Shown here: positions 1 to 6,134 of the stretch, in pieces
How the letters are laid out: each line of letters opens with the position of its first letter
Numbering within the stretch: position 1 is the first letter of the stretch
NCBI GenBank assembly: GCA_900316925.1
Contig: ONEU01000202.1
Coordinates: 1-7,968 of the forward strand
DNA: 7,968 nucleotides
Reading direction: 5' to 3'
From: an uncultured Eubacteriales bacterium
GTDB taxonomy: Bacteria > Bacillota > Clostridia > Oscillospirales > Acutalibacteraceae
Notes under the pieces: model-generated
What the model was told of the DNA's origin: nothing
The model's database searches: none
The model's input: the letters and a program-made list of their open reading frames with translations, nothing else
Translations under genes and position numbers: made by a program

Positions 1-643
1 GAAGAAGAGCAATCTCGAGATTTCCGTTTTTCGTTCGGAGTTCGTCGATGAAAGCCTTCTCCTCGGCCGGGTCTTTCATCTGCACCTTGAAGGAAAGACG
101 GAACATGCTTCCCATGCCGGTGGTCTTGACGCCGGCATTTTCATAGCTTTTGAGATAGTGGTTAAAGGTGTCGTTGAAGGCACCGGAGTATTCGAGGGAT
201 TCGGGAATGGTGATCCGCAGCATTCTTTCCTCGGACATTCCCTTATGTTCAAAGATGGGAAGCAGCGACAGCACCAGGAAGATGACGGCCATGCACAGCA
301 GGATGAGCACGCCGTAGCCGATATAGCCCATGCCGAACGCAATGCCGGCACCCATCGCAATCAGAATGGCGGCGATCTCATCGGCACTTCCCTGTGCCGA
401 ACGGAAGCGTATCAGGCTGAATGCACCGCCGATGGCAACGCCGGCGCCGATATTACCGTTGACAAAGGTGATGACAGAGGCGACGACAAAGGGTACGATT
501 GCCACAACGATAAAGAAACGTTTCTTGGACCGGATCTTGAAGGACATCATCCAGGCATAGATAAAGCCTGTGAGCAAAGCAGCGCCTGCCATGATAAAAA
601 ACTGTGCCGCAGTTACGGTGGAGGTGAAAATTGAGTCAAACAT
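1..643 (-). CDS. DUF4956 family membrane protein (3' end outside window)
   Basis: The 214 visible residues match the DUF4956 family, a membrane protein of unknown biochemical role commonly encoded beside VTC-domain proteins. The N-terminal half is hydrophobic, with likely membrane segments near residues 13-35, 43-62 and 92-130. Between them lies the family signature FSLIRFRSAQGSADEIAAI (residues 75-93). The C-terminal part from about residue 132 is soluble and mixed alpha/beta. The ATG is preceded by an AAAGGA-type ribosome binding site that overlaps the stop of the upstream VTC gene, and the gap is 15 nt, so the two are almost certainly co-translated. No stop codon is present before position 1; by family length (from memory about 220-230 residues) only a short tail is missing. 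The family call is confident. A role as membrane partner or channel for the VTC protein is inferred from gene pairing only. Confidence 0.88.
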   Translation of the reverse strand, partial: MFDSIFTSTVTAAQFFIMAGAALLTGFIYAWMMSFKIRSKKRFFIVVAIVPFVVASVITFVNGNIGAGVAIGGAFSLIRFRSAQGSADEIAAILIAMGAGIAFGMGYIGYGVLILLCMAVIFLVLSLLPIFEHKGMSEERMLRITIPESLEYSGAFNDTFNHYLKSYENAGVKTTGMGSMFRLSFKVQMKDPAEEKAFIDELRTKNGNLEIALL

Positions 644-658
644 AATTCACAATTCCTT

Positions 659-1366
659 TCATTTTACTTTGAGTAATTGCTGACGGTAGGCTTCACCATA
701 TTTGGAGAAGCTGCCCTTATAGATTTTTCCCTTTGTCAGGATGGCGGACAGCCACAGCGGAACTGCCTGCTGTACCTTGACTTCCAGGATGGTGTACCCG
801 TCCCTGAGCAGGGACTGTCCCTCCATGGAGACCCGGAGATCCAAGTCATCATATCGGTAACGGGGATTGTGGTCAATGGTGAGCCGCAGATCACCGTCGG
901 GCTGAAAATAGGCTACCCGGTCATAGATGATCATGCAGGCCGGAACCAGCGTCTGGTAGTAATCACGAAAGGTAGTGATCTCACGGTTGATCTGTCCGCC
1001 GGCACAGATATCGCCTTCTCCGTCGAAGAATTTCTTCACGAGGGGGATCGTGGACTGCACACGGCGTTTATAGACAATGCCGTAGGCTTTGCGTTTGAGC
1101 TCCAGGAATACCGGTGATTCGTCGGTTGCAATGCCGTAGGAGCGCAGACGTATTTTTTCTTTGAACAGGGGCTTCTCAACGGATGTCCGGATCAGCCGGT
1201 AATTGGGGGTGTCGTAATAGAGCGAGGCGATGGAGGTCAGACCGAATTTGTCGATCTTCATATACCCCTCCACGCTCTTCTTGAAATACTCCGTCTGTTC
1301 GGGAGAGAGAATGTATTTCATTTCGTATCGTTTCATTACCACGATCGGGTTGGCAACAGCCGACAT
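659..1366 (-). CDS. VTC-domain polyphosphate polymerase-like protein
   Basis: A 235-residue protein made almost entirely of a VTC domain, the tunnel-shaped fold that in yeast Vtc4 polymerises ATP gamma-phosphate into polyphosphate. Basic residues expected to line the tunnel are present: K17 in RYEMKYIL, R73/R75 in KIRLRSYG, K91 in LELKRK, K100-R102 in YKRR, R150 in YDRVAY, R161 in LRLTIDHN and K222 in SFSKYGEAY. The metal-binding strand is ILEVKV (E195, K197). By family knowledge it should therefore be catalytically competent, although bacterial members are little tested. There is no membrane segment; the following DUF4956 protein may anchor it. The first ATG is chosen because AAGGTG sits 5 nt upstream; M11 is an alternative without such a site. 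It starts 19 nt after the kinase gene, placing it third in the operon. Phosphate-polymer chemistry is likely, but the product has not been shown. Confidence 0.88.
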   Translation of the reverse strand: MSAVANPIVVMKRYEMKYILSPEQTEYFKKSVEGYMKIDKFGLTSIASLYYDTPNYRLIRTSVEKPLFKEKIRLRSYGIATDESPVFLELKRKAYGIVYKRRVQSTIPLVKKFFDGEGDICAGGQINREITTFRDYYQTLVPACMIIYDRVAYFQPDGDLRLTIDHNPRYRYDDLDLRVSMEGQSLLRDGYTILEVKVQQAVPLWLSAILTKGKIYKGSFSKYGEAYRQQLLKVK

Positions 1367-1385
1367 ATCATCACCTTCATTTCAT

Positions 1386-2609
1386 TTAAAAATCAATTCT
1401 GAGTGTAAAACAGCCGTTATTGACCCGGGCGCTGATTCTGCCGTTATGGGCTTTTACCATATCCTTGACATAGGACAGGCCCAGTCCGGTGCTCTGTACG
1501 GAGGAGGCGTTTTCCAGGCGGGTAAAGCGGTCAAAGATCTGGTCGCAGCTGCCGAGCGGCAGCTGCGTGTCATTTGTCTGGATCAGCGTGATCCGGCTGT
1601 TCTGGTTCTTCAGGCTGAAATAAACCGTTGAAACGGCGTAGTTCAGGGAGTTATTGATCAGCTCCCGGATGGTTCTTCCGGCAGCCTCTTCATCACCGAC
1701 GAACACGATATTGTCATCAATTTCCGTTTCCAGAGTGAGTCCCTTCTCTGCAAAGGCGCTGCGGTTGTGGTCAAGCTGTACCTTCAGCAGATCGGACAGG
1801 TCGGTGGAGGATACTGTGACATCCGTTTCTTCAAATACGGAGAGCGTTCCCATGTCCTTTACCAGCTTTGTCATCTTTCTGACCTGCTTGTTGATGGACT
1901 GGGTCATCTCTGTCGAACCGCTCTCCCGCTCAATGACCTCGGTATTGGCATTGATGACGGTCAGCGGCACCTTGAACTCTGTCTCTAATTTGGAGATAAA
2001 CTGCTTTTGCTTTCTGTCGGCCTCTTCGACGGGCTTGAACAGCCGTTTGCCGATGAACAGCAGAATGAGGATACTGATGAGCAGGACGATTACTTCGCCG
2101 ATGACGGAGATGATCAGCAGTCGGTAGCACGGGAGCAGCTCTCTGCTCTGGTCGATGACGGTAACGTAGGTCCTGTCATTATCCTGGTAGACCCTGAAAC
2201 GGTAGGTGGAGTTTGACCAGCCTGTTTCTTCGTGCAGCAGGCTCCTCGCCCATTGCTCTGCATCCTCCTGGGAGACTGCCGACATACGAAATTCAATGGC
2301 GTCGGCATTGCCGTCTTCATCGAAGGCAAACGTGAAATACCGCAGGGAGGAATTCATCTCGGGTGAGTCGGGACCCATCGGACCGAAGTGGTTGCTGCCA
2401 AAGCGCATTCCGTTATCCGAGAATGTTCCGTTGGGTTTGTTGCCGTGCTTCAGCGAACCGTTGTTGGCTGCGATCATGGCGGTCAGATGATCGGCGTCCT
2501 CGCTCGCCATCGTGAAGTTGATGATATTCATCACGGACAGCAGTACGGTGAGCAGGACAAAGATCGCAAGCTCTGCATAAATGATAAATTTCTTTCTTGC
2601 TTTATTCAT
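1386..2609 (-). CDS. Sensor histidine kinase-like protein lacking the phospho-accepting His
   Basis: A 407-residue membrane sensor kinase. Membrane segments lie at about residues 8-31 and 163-187, enclosing an extracytoplasmic sensor region of about 130 residues with a Gly/Asn/Met/Pro-rich stretch (about 51-85). There is no obvious HAMP domain. The dimerisation helix begins KQKQFISKLETEFKVPLT (from residue 200). Aligned with the usual F-I-S-x-x-x-H-E-x-K-x-P-L-T H-box, the catalytic His is T210 (codon ACA), while the flanking F204, E211, K213 and P215 are kept. The ATPase domain keeps an N-box (ELINNSLNYA, 316-325), an F-box (IFDRF, 358-362) and a G2 box (STGLGLS, 373-379). The G1 region (QTNDTQLPLG) is weak, as it appears to be in relatives. 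Its ATG overlaps the end of the response regulator gene by 8 nt, indicating translational coupling. ATP binding and conformational signalling are plausible, but canonical autophosphorylation is not. Confidence 0.9.
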   Translation of the reverse strand: MNKARKKFIIYAELAIFVLLTVLLSVMNIINFTMASEDADHLTAMIAANNGSLKHGNKPNGTFSDNGMRFGSNHFGPMGPDSPEMNSSLRYFTFAFDEDGNADAIEFRMSAVSQEDAEQWARSLLHEETGWSNSTYRFRVYQDNDRTYVTVIDQSRELLPCYRLLIISVIGEVIVLLISILILLFIGKRLFKPVEEADRKQKQFISKLETEFKVPLTVINANTEVIERESGSTEMTQSINKQVRKMTKLVKDMGTLSVFEETDVTVSSTDLSDLLKVQLDHNRSAFAEKGLTLETEIDDNIVFVGDEEAAGRTIRELINNSLNYAVSTVYFSLKNQNSRITLIQTNDTQLPLGSCDQIFDRFTRLENASSVQSTGLGLSYVKDMVKAHNGRISARVNNGCFTLRIDF

Positions 2610-3204
2610 GGCTATTCATCACCAACCTGTAACCCTCATGGATAATATAGCGTATCCGGGGAGATTTTTGCAGTGTTTCCAGCTTATAGTTCAGCGCGTT
2701 GATATACGGACCGGCACGTTTATTGTCAAGCTCCCCGTCTGATACCAGCGTCTGAAAGATTTCGATTTCCTCGTTGGTCACCCGGAGCTGTCCGCACAGC
2801 TTGAAGGCAGCCAGATCAAAATAGACATCCTCATAGCAGAGCTTCTCCGCTGTCTGCTGCTTCCGGATGATGCTGTCGATCAGATGCAGCAGCTCGGCCG
2901 GCAGGAACGGAAAGGACAAATACGCATTTGCCAGCGGCTCCTGAATCAGGATACCCGTGTTGATCTTCTGGTGGGATACCACGATCACCGGAAGATTGTC
3001 ATCGTTGAGCATTTTCAGAATCTCCTGTGAGGGGATCCTGGGAAGGACATCGTTCAGGATGACAAGCTCATCTTTTGTTTCCGCTAATTTGCGGATGACC
3101 TGTGTGCCGTCAAAGGATGTCCTGACAATGTGCTGTTCCGCTGTCAGCAGCCTCTGAAACGCATTGAGAAAATCTCTGTCGGGATCGGCCAATAGTATGT
3201 TCAT
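2602..3204 (-). CDS. Atypical response regulator with degenerate receiver and shortened winged-helix domain
   Basis: A 200-residue protein with a receiver-like domain (about 1-113) and a C-terminal winged-helix-like domain (about 120-196). The receiver pattern is easily followed: ILLADPD at 3-9 keeps D7 and D9, the beta-3 end is ELVILNDVLP, and beta-5 is AYLSFPF. The phospho-accepting Asp is N51, although D52 follows directly. The invariant Lys before the cis-Pro is F98, and the Thr/Ser position is kept as S77. The output domain ends in an OmpR-type wing motif (RIRYIIHEGYRLV, 183-195). Only about 53 residues separate the VTNEEIEIF helix from that wing, where OmpR-type regulators have about 70, so the second helix and loop region is shortened. 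The ATG follows GAGGTGA (3211-3217). It heads the operon, upstream of its cognate kinase. The likely role is phosphorylation-independent regulation; DNA binding is inferred. Confidence 0.87.
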   Translation of the reverse strand: MNILLADPDRDFLNAFQRLLTAEQHIVRTSFDGTQVIRKLAETKDELVILNDVLPRIPSQEILKMLNDDNLPVIVVSHQKINTGILIQEPLANAYLSFPFLPAELLHLIDSIIRKQQTAEKLCYEDVYFDLAAFKLCGQLRVTNEEIEIFQTLVSDGELDNKRAGPYINALNYKLETLQKSPRIRYIIHEGYRLVMNSHE

Positions 3205-3230
3205 CGAGCTTCACCTCACTTAATGAAACC

Positions 3231-3260
3231 ATCTTATCATATTTCACCCAAAATAGTCAA
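3231..3260 (-). promoter_or_regulatory. Probable sigma-A promoter of the regulator-kinase-VTC-DUF4956 operon
   Basis: On the minus strand TTGACT (3255-3260) is followed after 18 nt by TAAGAT (3231-3236). Transcription would start near 3224, leaving about 20 nt before the response regulator ATG, which just accommodates the ribosome binding site at 3211-3217. The -35 box shares its bases with one arm of an inverted repeat (3253-3292), so a bound protein could occlude or aid polymerase. The surrounding block from about 3230 to 3436 is AT-rich, and I see no gene in it. Confidence 0.6.
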
Positions 3261-3292
3261 TGTTTTTTAAAATAATTGTTGACTATCAACAA
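3253..3292. repeat. Nested inverted repeats upstream of the operon, candidate operator
   Basis: A perfect 7-3-7 palindrome, TTGTTGACTATCAACAA, lies at 3276-3292. Its core TTGACTAT (3279-3286) is the exact reverse complement of ATAGTCAA (3253-3260), which contains the operon's -35 box. A further GTCAATG copy at 3309-3315 matches 3256-3262. A repeated half-site at and just upstream of a promoter is the usual look of a transcription-factor target. The neighbouring winged-helix regulator is an obvious candidate, but that link is inferred. Confidence 0.5.
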
Positions 3293-3430
3293 GATTATAC
3301 CATCTTTTGTCAATGATGTTTCTGTCTGGTGGTTTCTGATTATGATGGTAACAATCTCTTTTTGACTGGTTGTGAAAAAAAATAAAGAAATCATAAATAT
3401 TACCTTGAAATATTTAAAGGTTGAATTATT

Positions 3431-3462
3431 AAAAAAGCTCTGCACCCCGGAGGGTGCAGAGC
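3431..3462 (-). terminator. Intrinsic terminator of the spore protein gene
   Basis: A perfect 11-bp stem, GCTCTGCACCC (3437-3447) with GGGTGCAGAGC (3452-3462) around a 4-nt loop, is followed on the minus strand by six T residues (complement of 3431-3436). It begins 24 nt past the spore protein stop and separates that gene from the regulator operon. Confidence 0.92.
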
Positions 3463-3485
3463 CGTTGATGCCGTCTGACAGCGGA

Positions 3486-3680
3486 TCACATACTTCTTTC
3501 GTAGGCTTCGATCATCTTTTTGACCATCTGACCGCCAACGGATCCTGCCTGACGGGAGGTGAGGTCGCCGTTATAACCCTGCTTCAGGTTCACGCCTACC
3601 TCGTTGGCACATTCCATCTTGAACTGCTCCATGGCCTGTCTTGCTTCGGGGACATTGATAGAATTAGAATTGTTGGACAT
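3486..3680 (-). CDS. Alpha/beta-type small acid-soluble spore protein (SASP)
   Basis: A complete 64-residue alpha/beta SASP, which coats and protects DNA in the dormant spore and is degraded at germination by the GPR protease. The two family signatures are present: the GPR cleavage region ANEVGVN (residues 25-31, cut expected after E27) and the DNA-contact motif GDLTSRQAGSVGGQMVKKMI (38-57). Length is typical. The start is fixed by AAGGAG (complement of 3688-3693) 7 nt upstream of the ATG. It is a single-gene unit with its own promoter and terminator, between the glutamine synthetase and the regulator operon, and there is no sign of functional linkage to either. It shows directly that the host lineage sporulates or recently did. 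Which numbered ssp gene it corresponds to cannot be said. Confidence 0.96.
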   Translation of the reverse strand: MSNNSNSINVPEARQAMEQFKMECANEVGVNLKQGYNGDLTSRQAGSVGGQMVKKMIEAYERSM

Positions 3681-3716
3681 AATGACTCTCCTTTCCTGTG
3701 TTCACAAGCGACAGCC

Positions 3717-3752
3717 GTCACAGACGGATGCTCTCTGCTTCCCGTCTGTGAC
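3717..3752 (-). other. Hairpin in the spore gene 5' leader
   Basis: GTCACAGACGG (3717-3727) and CCGTCTGTGAC (3742-3752) form a perfect 11-bp inverted repeat around a 14-nt loop. It lies in the long untranslated leader expected between the sigma-G-like promoter and the SASP ribosome binding site. No T-run follows on the minus strand, so it is not an intrinsic terminator. It could stabilise the long-lived forespore mRNA or modulate translation, but no known element is recognised. Confidence 0.6.
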
Positions 3753-3810
3753 TCACAGGTTCAGGACAGCAGTTCCTCCGCGTGTTGCTTCTGACCGTTG
3801 CTTGTGTTAC

Positions 3811-3839
3811 TATTATGAGCAGTTTTTTGTTGAATATGA
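3811..3839 (-). promoter_or_regulatory. Sigma-G/sigma-F-type forespore promoter for the spore gene
   Basis: On the minus strand TCATA (3835-3839) is followed after exactly 17 nt by CATAATA (3811-3817). This fits the sigma-G pattern of an xHATR -35 box and CATnnTA -10 box. It lies just downstream of the glutamine synthetase terminator and would give a leader of roughly 120 nt. Sigma-G control is what is expected for an alpha/beta SASP gene. Confidence 0.65.
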
Positions 3840-3868
3840 GCGCTTTTTGATGGAAAAATCTGTTTCTC

Positions 3869-3901
3869 AAAAAAAGACTGCCGCATCAGATCATGCGGCA
3901 G
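3869..3901 (-). terminator. Intrinsic terminator of the glutamine synthetase gene
   Basis: A perfect 9-bp stem, CTGCCGCAT (3878-3886) with ATGCGGCAG (3893-3901) around a 6-nt loop, is followed on the minus strand by TC and seven T residues (complement of 3869-3875). It starts 19 nt after the glutamine synthetase stop codon. Confidence 0.92.
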
Positions 3902-3920
3902 CCGGTAGATATCTTGTTGA

Positions 3921-6011
3921 TTAAACGCTGAACAGAAGTGTGCCATAGGAAGGATAGGGCCAGTGCTTTGCAGACATATTTGATTCCATTTCGTCTGCTA
4001 CGGCTCTCAGCTCCTGCATGGCGGAGAGAACCTTCTCCTTGTAGAACATTGCATTCTCCACGACGCCCTCAACCTCGCGGGCACTCATAACAGCCTTGTC
4101 CAGAACGTCGATCTTCTTGAGGAAGCAGGACAGCAGATTGGAGAGCTTTCTCATCAGCTCAACCTCTGTTACTGTTGCAATCTCCGGATCAACGGATTTG
4201 ATGAGATTAGCCGTTTCAGCCAGTTCACGGATGTAGGCGGCTACTGCCGGAACAATGTCCTTCTTGGCCATGTCAAGTGCGGTGAGCGCTTCGATATTGA
4301 TGATCTTTGAATATTTCTCCAAAAGGATGTCGGCTCTGGAACGGAGCTCCACGGCAGTATAAATGCCGTATTTGCCAAAGAGTCTGACATTCTTTTCGGA
4401 TGTATACAGCGGCATGACTTCCGGCAGGGAGCGCAGATTCAGCAGTCCGCGCTTTCTGGCCTCCTCTACCCACTCTTCGGAGTAGTTGTCGCCGTTAAAG
4501 ATAATGCGCTGGTGCTGCTGGAGCGTCTCCTTGACCAGCTCTTCTGCGGCTGCTTTCACATCCTCGGCCTGCTCCAGACGATCGGCAAACTCGCAGAGTG
4601 CATCTGCCACAATAGTGTTGATGATGGTGTTCGTGCAGGCAATGTTCTCGGATGATCCAACGCTCCGGAATTCAAACTTGTTGCCGGTGAAGGCAAGCGG
4701 TGAGGTACGGTTGCGGTCGGAGGTGTCCTTAACAAAGTTGGGGAGCACATCCGCATTCGTTTTCATAATCTGGGCATCCTTCTTCTCATAGGCTTTGCCG
4801 TCACGGATGGAGTTAAGGACATCGGTGAGATCGTCGCCAAGATACATGGAAATGATGGCCGGAGGTGCTTCATTGCCGCCGAGACGGTGATCGTTGCCGG
4901 CACTTGCTACCGACAGCCGGAGAAGATCCTGATGATCGTCTACGGCACGGATCACCGCAGCCAGGAATATCAGGAACTGGGTGTTTTCTCTCGGATTCTT
5001 GGAGGGATCGAGCAGGTTCTTGCCGGTATTGGTGGACATGGACCAGTTGTTGTGCTTGCCGGAGCCGTTTACACCTGCAAAGGGCTTTTCATGCAGCAGG
5101 CAGACAAGTCCGTGCTTATCGGCAATGTTTTTCATGGTTGCCATGGTGAGCTGGTTATGGTCGGTGGCGACGTTTGAGGAATCAAACACCGGTGCCAGCT
5201 CATGCTGTGCAGGGGCAACCTCATTGTGCTTTGTCTTGGCATAGATGCCGTATTTCCAGAGTGTTTCGTCAAGCTCCTTCATGTAGGCGGAAACACGGGG
5301 CTTGATGGTGCCGAAATAGTGATCGTCAAGCTCCTGTCCCTTGGGAGGTCTGGCGCCGAAGAGCGTTCTGCCGCAGTAGATCAGGTCCTTGCGCTTTTTA
5401 TAGACTTCCTTATCTACCAGGAAGTATTCCTGCTCGGGGCCGACGGTGGTCTCTACCTTGACCGTTGTGGTGTCGCCGAAAAGACGCAGGATCCGCAGTG
5501 CCTGCTGGTTGATGACTTCCATGGAGCGCAGCAGCGGGGTTTTTTTGTCAAGGATATCACCGGTGTAGGAACAGAAAGCGGTGGGAATGCAGAGAGAGCC
5601 GTCTTTGATAAAGGCATAAGAAGTGGGGTCCCAGGCTGTGTAGCCTCTGGCCTCGAATGTGGCGCGGATGCCGCCGGACGGGAAACTGGATGCATCCGGC
5701 TCGCCCTTGATCAGCTCTTTGCCGGAGAATTCCATGATGACCTTGCCGCCGGGAGCCGGTGTGATAAAGCTATCGTGCTTTTCAGCGGTAATTCCGGTCA
5801 TGGGCTGGAACCAGTGGGTATAGTGTGTGGCGCCTTTGGCGAGTGCCCACTCCTTCATGGAATGTGCAACTACATTTGCGACTTCAATATCGAGGGGCTT
5901 TCCCTCTTCGATGGTTTTTTTGAGTGCCTTATAGGTACCCTTGGGAAGATACTCCTGCATGGCTGCATCATTGAATACAAGACTGCCGAACATTTCAGGT
6001 ACATTCACCAT
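3921..6011 (-). CDS. glnN: Type III glutamine synthetase
   Basis: This 696-residue cytoplasmic enzyme makes glutamine from glutamate, ammonia and ATP, the entry point of ammonium assimilation. Its length and motifs are those of the GSIII class, not the roughly 450-residue GSI. In order they are MVNVPEMFGS at the N-terminus, HYTHWFQPMTG (63-73), the metal-binding strand VGPEQEYFLVD (190-200), NEVAPAQHELAP (263-274), the ATP/metal segment VNGSGKHNNWSM (314-325, H320), GGNEAPPAIIS (378-388) and NRTSPLAFTGNKFEFRSVG (434-452). The C-terminus, WPYPSYGTLLF, is typical of the class. The start is placed at 6009-6011 because GGAGAG lies 7 nt upstream and the protein then begins as other GSIII do. The open frame continues to 6170 but crosses the promoter and leader terminator, so longer starts are untenable. 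It is monocistronic, with an attenuator upstream and a terminator downstream. Confidence 0.96.
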   Translation of the reverse strand: MVNVPEMFGSLVFNDAAMQEYLPKGTYKALKKTIEEGKPLDIEVANVVAHSMKEWALAKGATHYTHWFQPMTGITAEKHDSFITPAPGGKVIMEFSGKELIKGEPDASSFPSGGIRATFEARGYTAWDPTSYAFIKDGSLCIPTAFCSYTGDILDKKTPLLRSMEVINQQALRILRLFGDTTTVKVETTVGPEQEYFLVDKEVYKKRKDLIYCGRTLFGARPPKGQELDDHYFGTIKPRVSAYMKELDETLWKYGIYAKTKHNEVAPAQHELAPVFDSSNVATDHNQLTMATMKNIADKHGLVCLLHEKPFAGVNGSGKHNNWSMSTNTGKNLLDPSKNPRENTQFLIFLAAVIRAVDDHQDLLRLSVASAGNDHRLGGNEAPPAIISMYLGDDLTDVLNSIRDGKAYEKKDAQIMKTNADVLPNFVKDTSDRNRTSPLAFTGNKFEFRSVGSSENIACTNTIINTIVADALCEFADRLEQAEDVKAAAEELVKETLQQHQRIIFNGDNYSEEWVEEARKRGLLNLRSLPEVMPLYTSEKNVRLFGKYGIYTAVELRSRADILLEKYSKIINIEALTALDMAKKDIVPAVAAYIRELAETANLIKSVDPEIATVTEVELMRKLSNLLSCFLKKIDVLDKAVMSAREVEGVVENAMFYKEKVLSAMQELRAVADEMESNMSAKHWPYPSYGTLLFSV

Positions 6012-6018
6012 TTCGATA

Positions 6019-6024
6019 CTCTCC
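6019..6024 (-). promoter_or_regulatory. Ribosome binding site deciding the glutamine synthetase start
   Basis: GGAGAG on the minus strand stands 7 nt before the ATG at 6009-6011. The in-frame ATG at 6024-6026 overlaps this site and has no Shine-Dalgarno sequence of its own, which favours the internal start. Confidence 0.8.
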
Positions 6025-6047
6025 ATTCGTATTGGTTGATAAAAAGT

Positions 6048-6095
6048 AAAAAAGGCACTGCGGGTCTGTCCATCAGCCCACAGCGCCTTTGCTGT
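6048..6095 (-). promoter_or_regulatory. Leader attenuator of glnN: terminator overlapped by ANTAR-type hairpins
   Basis: On the minus strand AAGGCGCTGTGGG (6077-6089) pairs with CCCGCAGTGCCTT (6052-6064) in a 13-bp stem with two G-U pairs. It runs into a T-tract (to 6048), which is an intrinsic terminator lying before the coding start. Overlapping its 5' arm is hairpin P1, ACAGC-AAAGGC-GCTGT (6080-6095). This is a 5-bp stem with a hexaloop carrying A at position 1 and G at position 4, the hallmark of ANTAR-protein RNA sites. A second small hairpin, P2 (6062-6079), has stems GGG/CCC and CTG/CAG, one bulged A and an AUGGA loop. P1 and P2 together use bases of both terminator arms, so forming them excludes the terminator. 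ANTAR antitermination is known to control nitrogen genes in Clostridia; its use here is inferred. P2 is not canonical (five-base loop, no linker). Confidence 0.68.
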
Positions 6096-6105
6096 CGTTG
6101 ATGAA

Positions 6106-6134
6106 ATTATAATGGATTCCGCGGGGATTGTCAA
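6106..6134 (-). promoter_or_regulatory. Consensus sigma-A promoter of glnN
   Basis: On the minus strand a perfect TTGACA (6129-6134) is followed after exactly 17 nt by a perfect TATAAT (6106-6111). Transcription should begin near 6098-6099, giving a leader of about 88 nt that opens directly into hairpin P1. Such a strong core promoter suggests that regulation happens mainly at the leader terminator. Confidence 0.93.

Noticed and set aside
2602..2850. ANTAR domain in the response regulator that could act on the glnN leader
   Set aside because: The C-terminus ends in a winged-helix-like EGYRLV wing, not the three-helix ANTAR bundle, so it is not the expected antiterminator.
3294..3313. Minus-strand TTGACA (3308-3313) and TATAAT (3294-3299) as a promoter
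   Set aside because: Both hexamers are perfect, but the spacer is only 8 nt, too short for sigma-A. The TTGACT-N18-TAAGAT pair closer to the gene is better spaced.
3257..3445. A 62-residue minus-strand reading frame in the AT-rich gap
   Set aside because: Its start (GTG) falls inside the spore gene terminator stem, it has no ribosome binding site, and its composition is that of random AT-rich DNA.
3761..3946. A 61-residue minus-strand reading frame between the glutamine synthetase and the spore gene
   Set aside because: It spans the intrinsic terminator and the sigma-G-like promoter, overlaps the glutamine synthetase end, and shows no family features.
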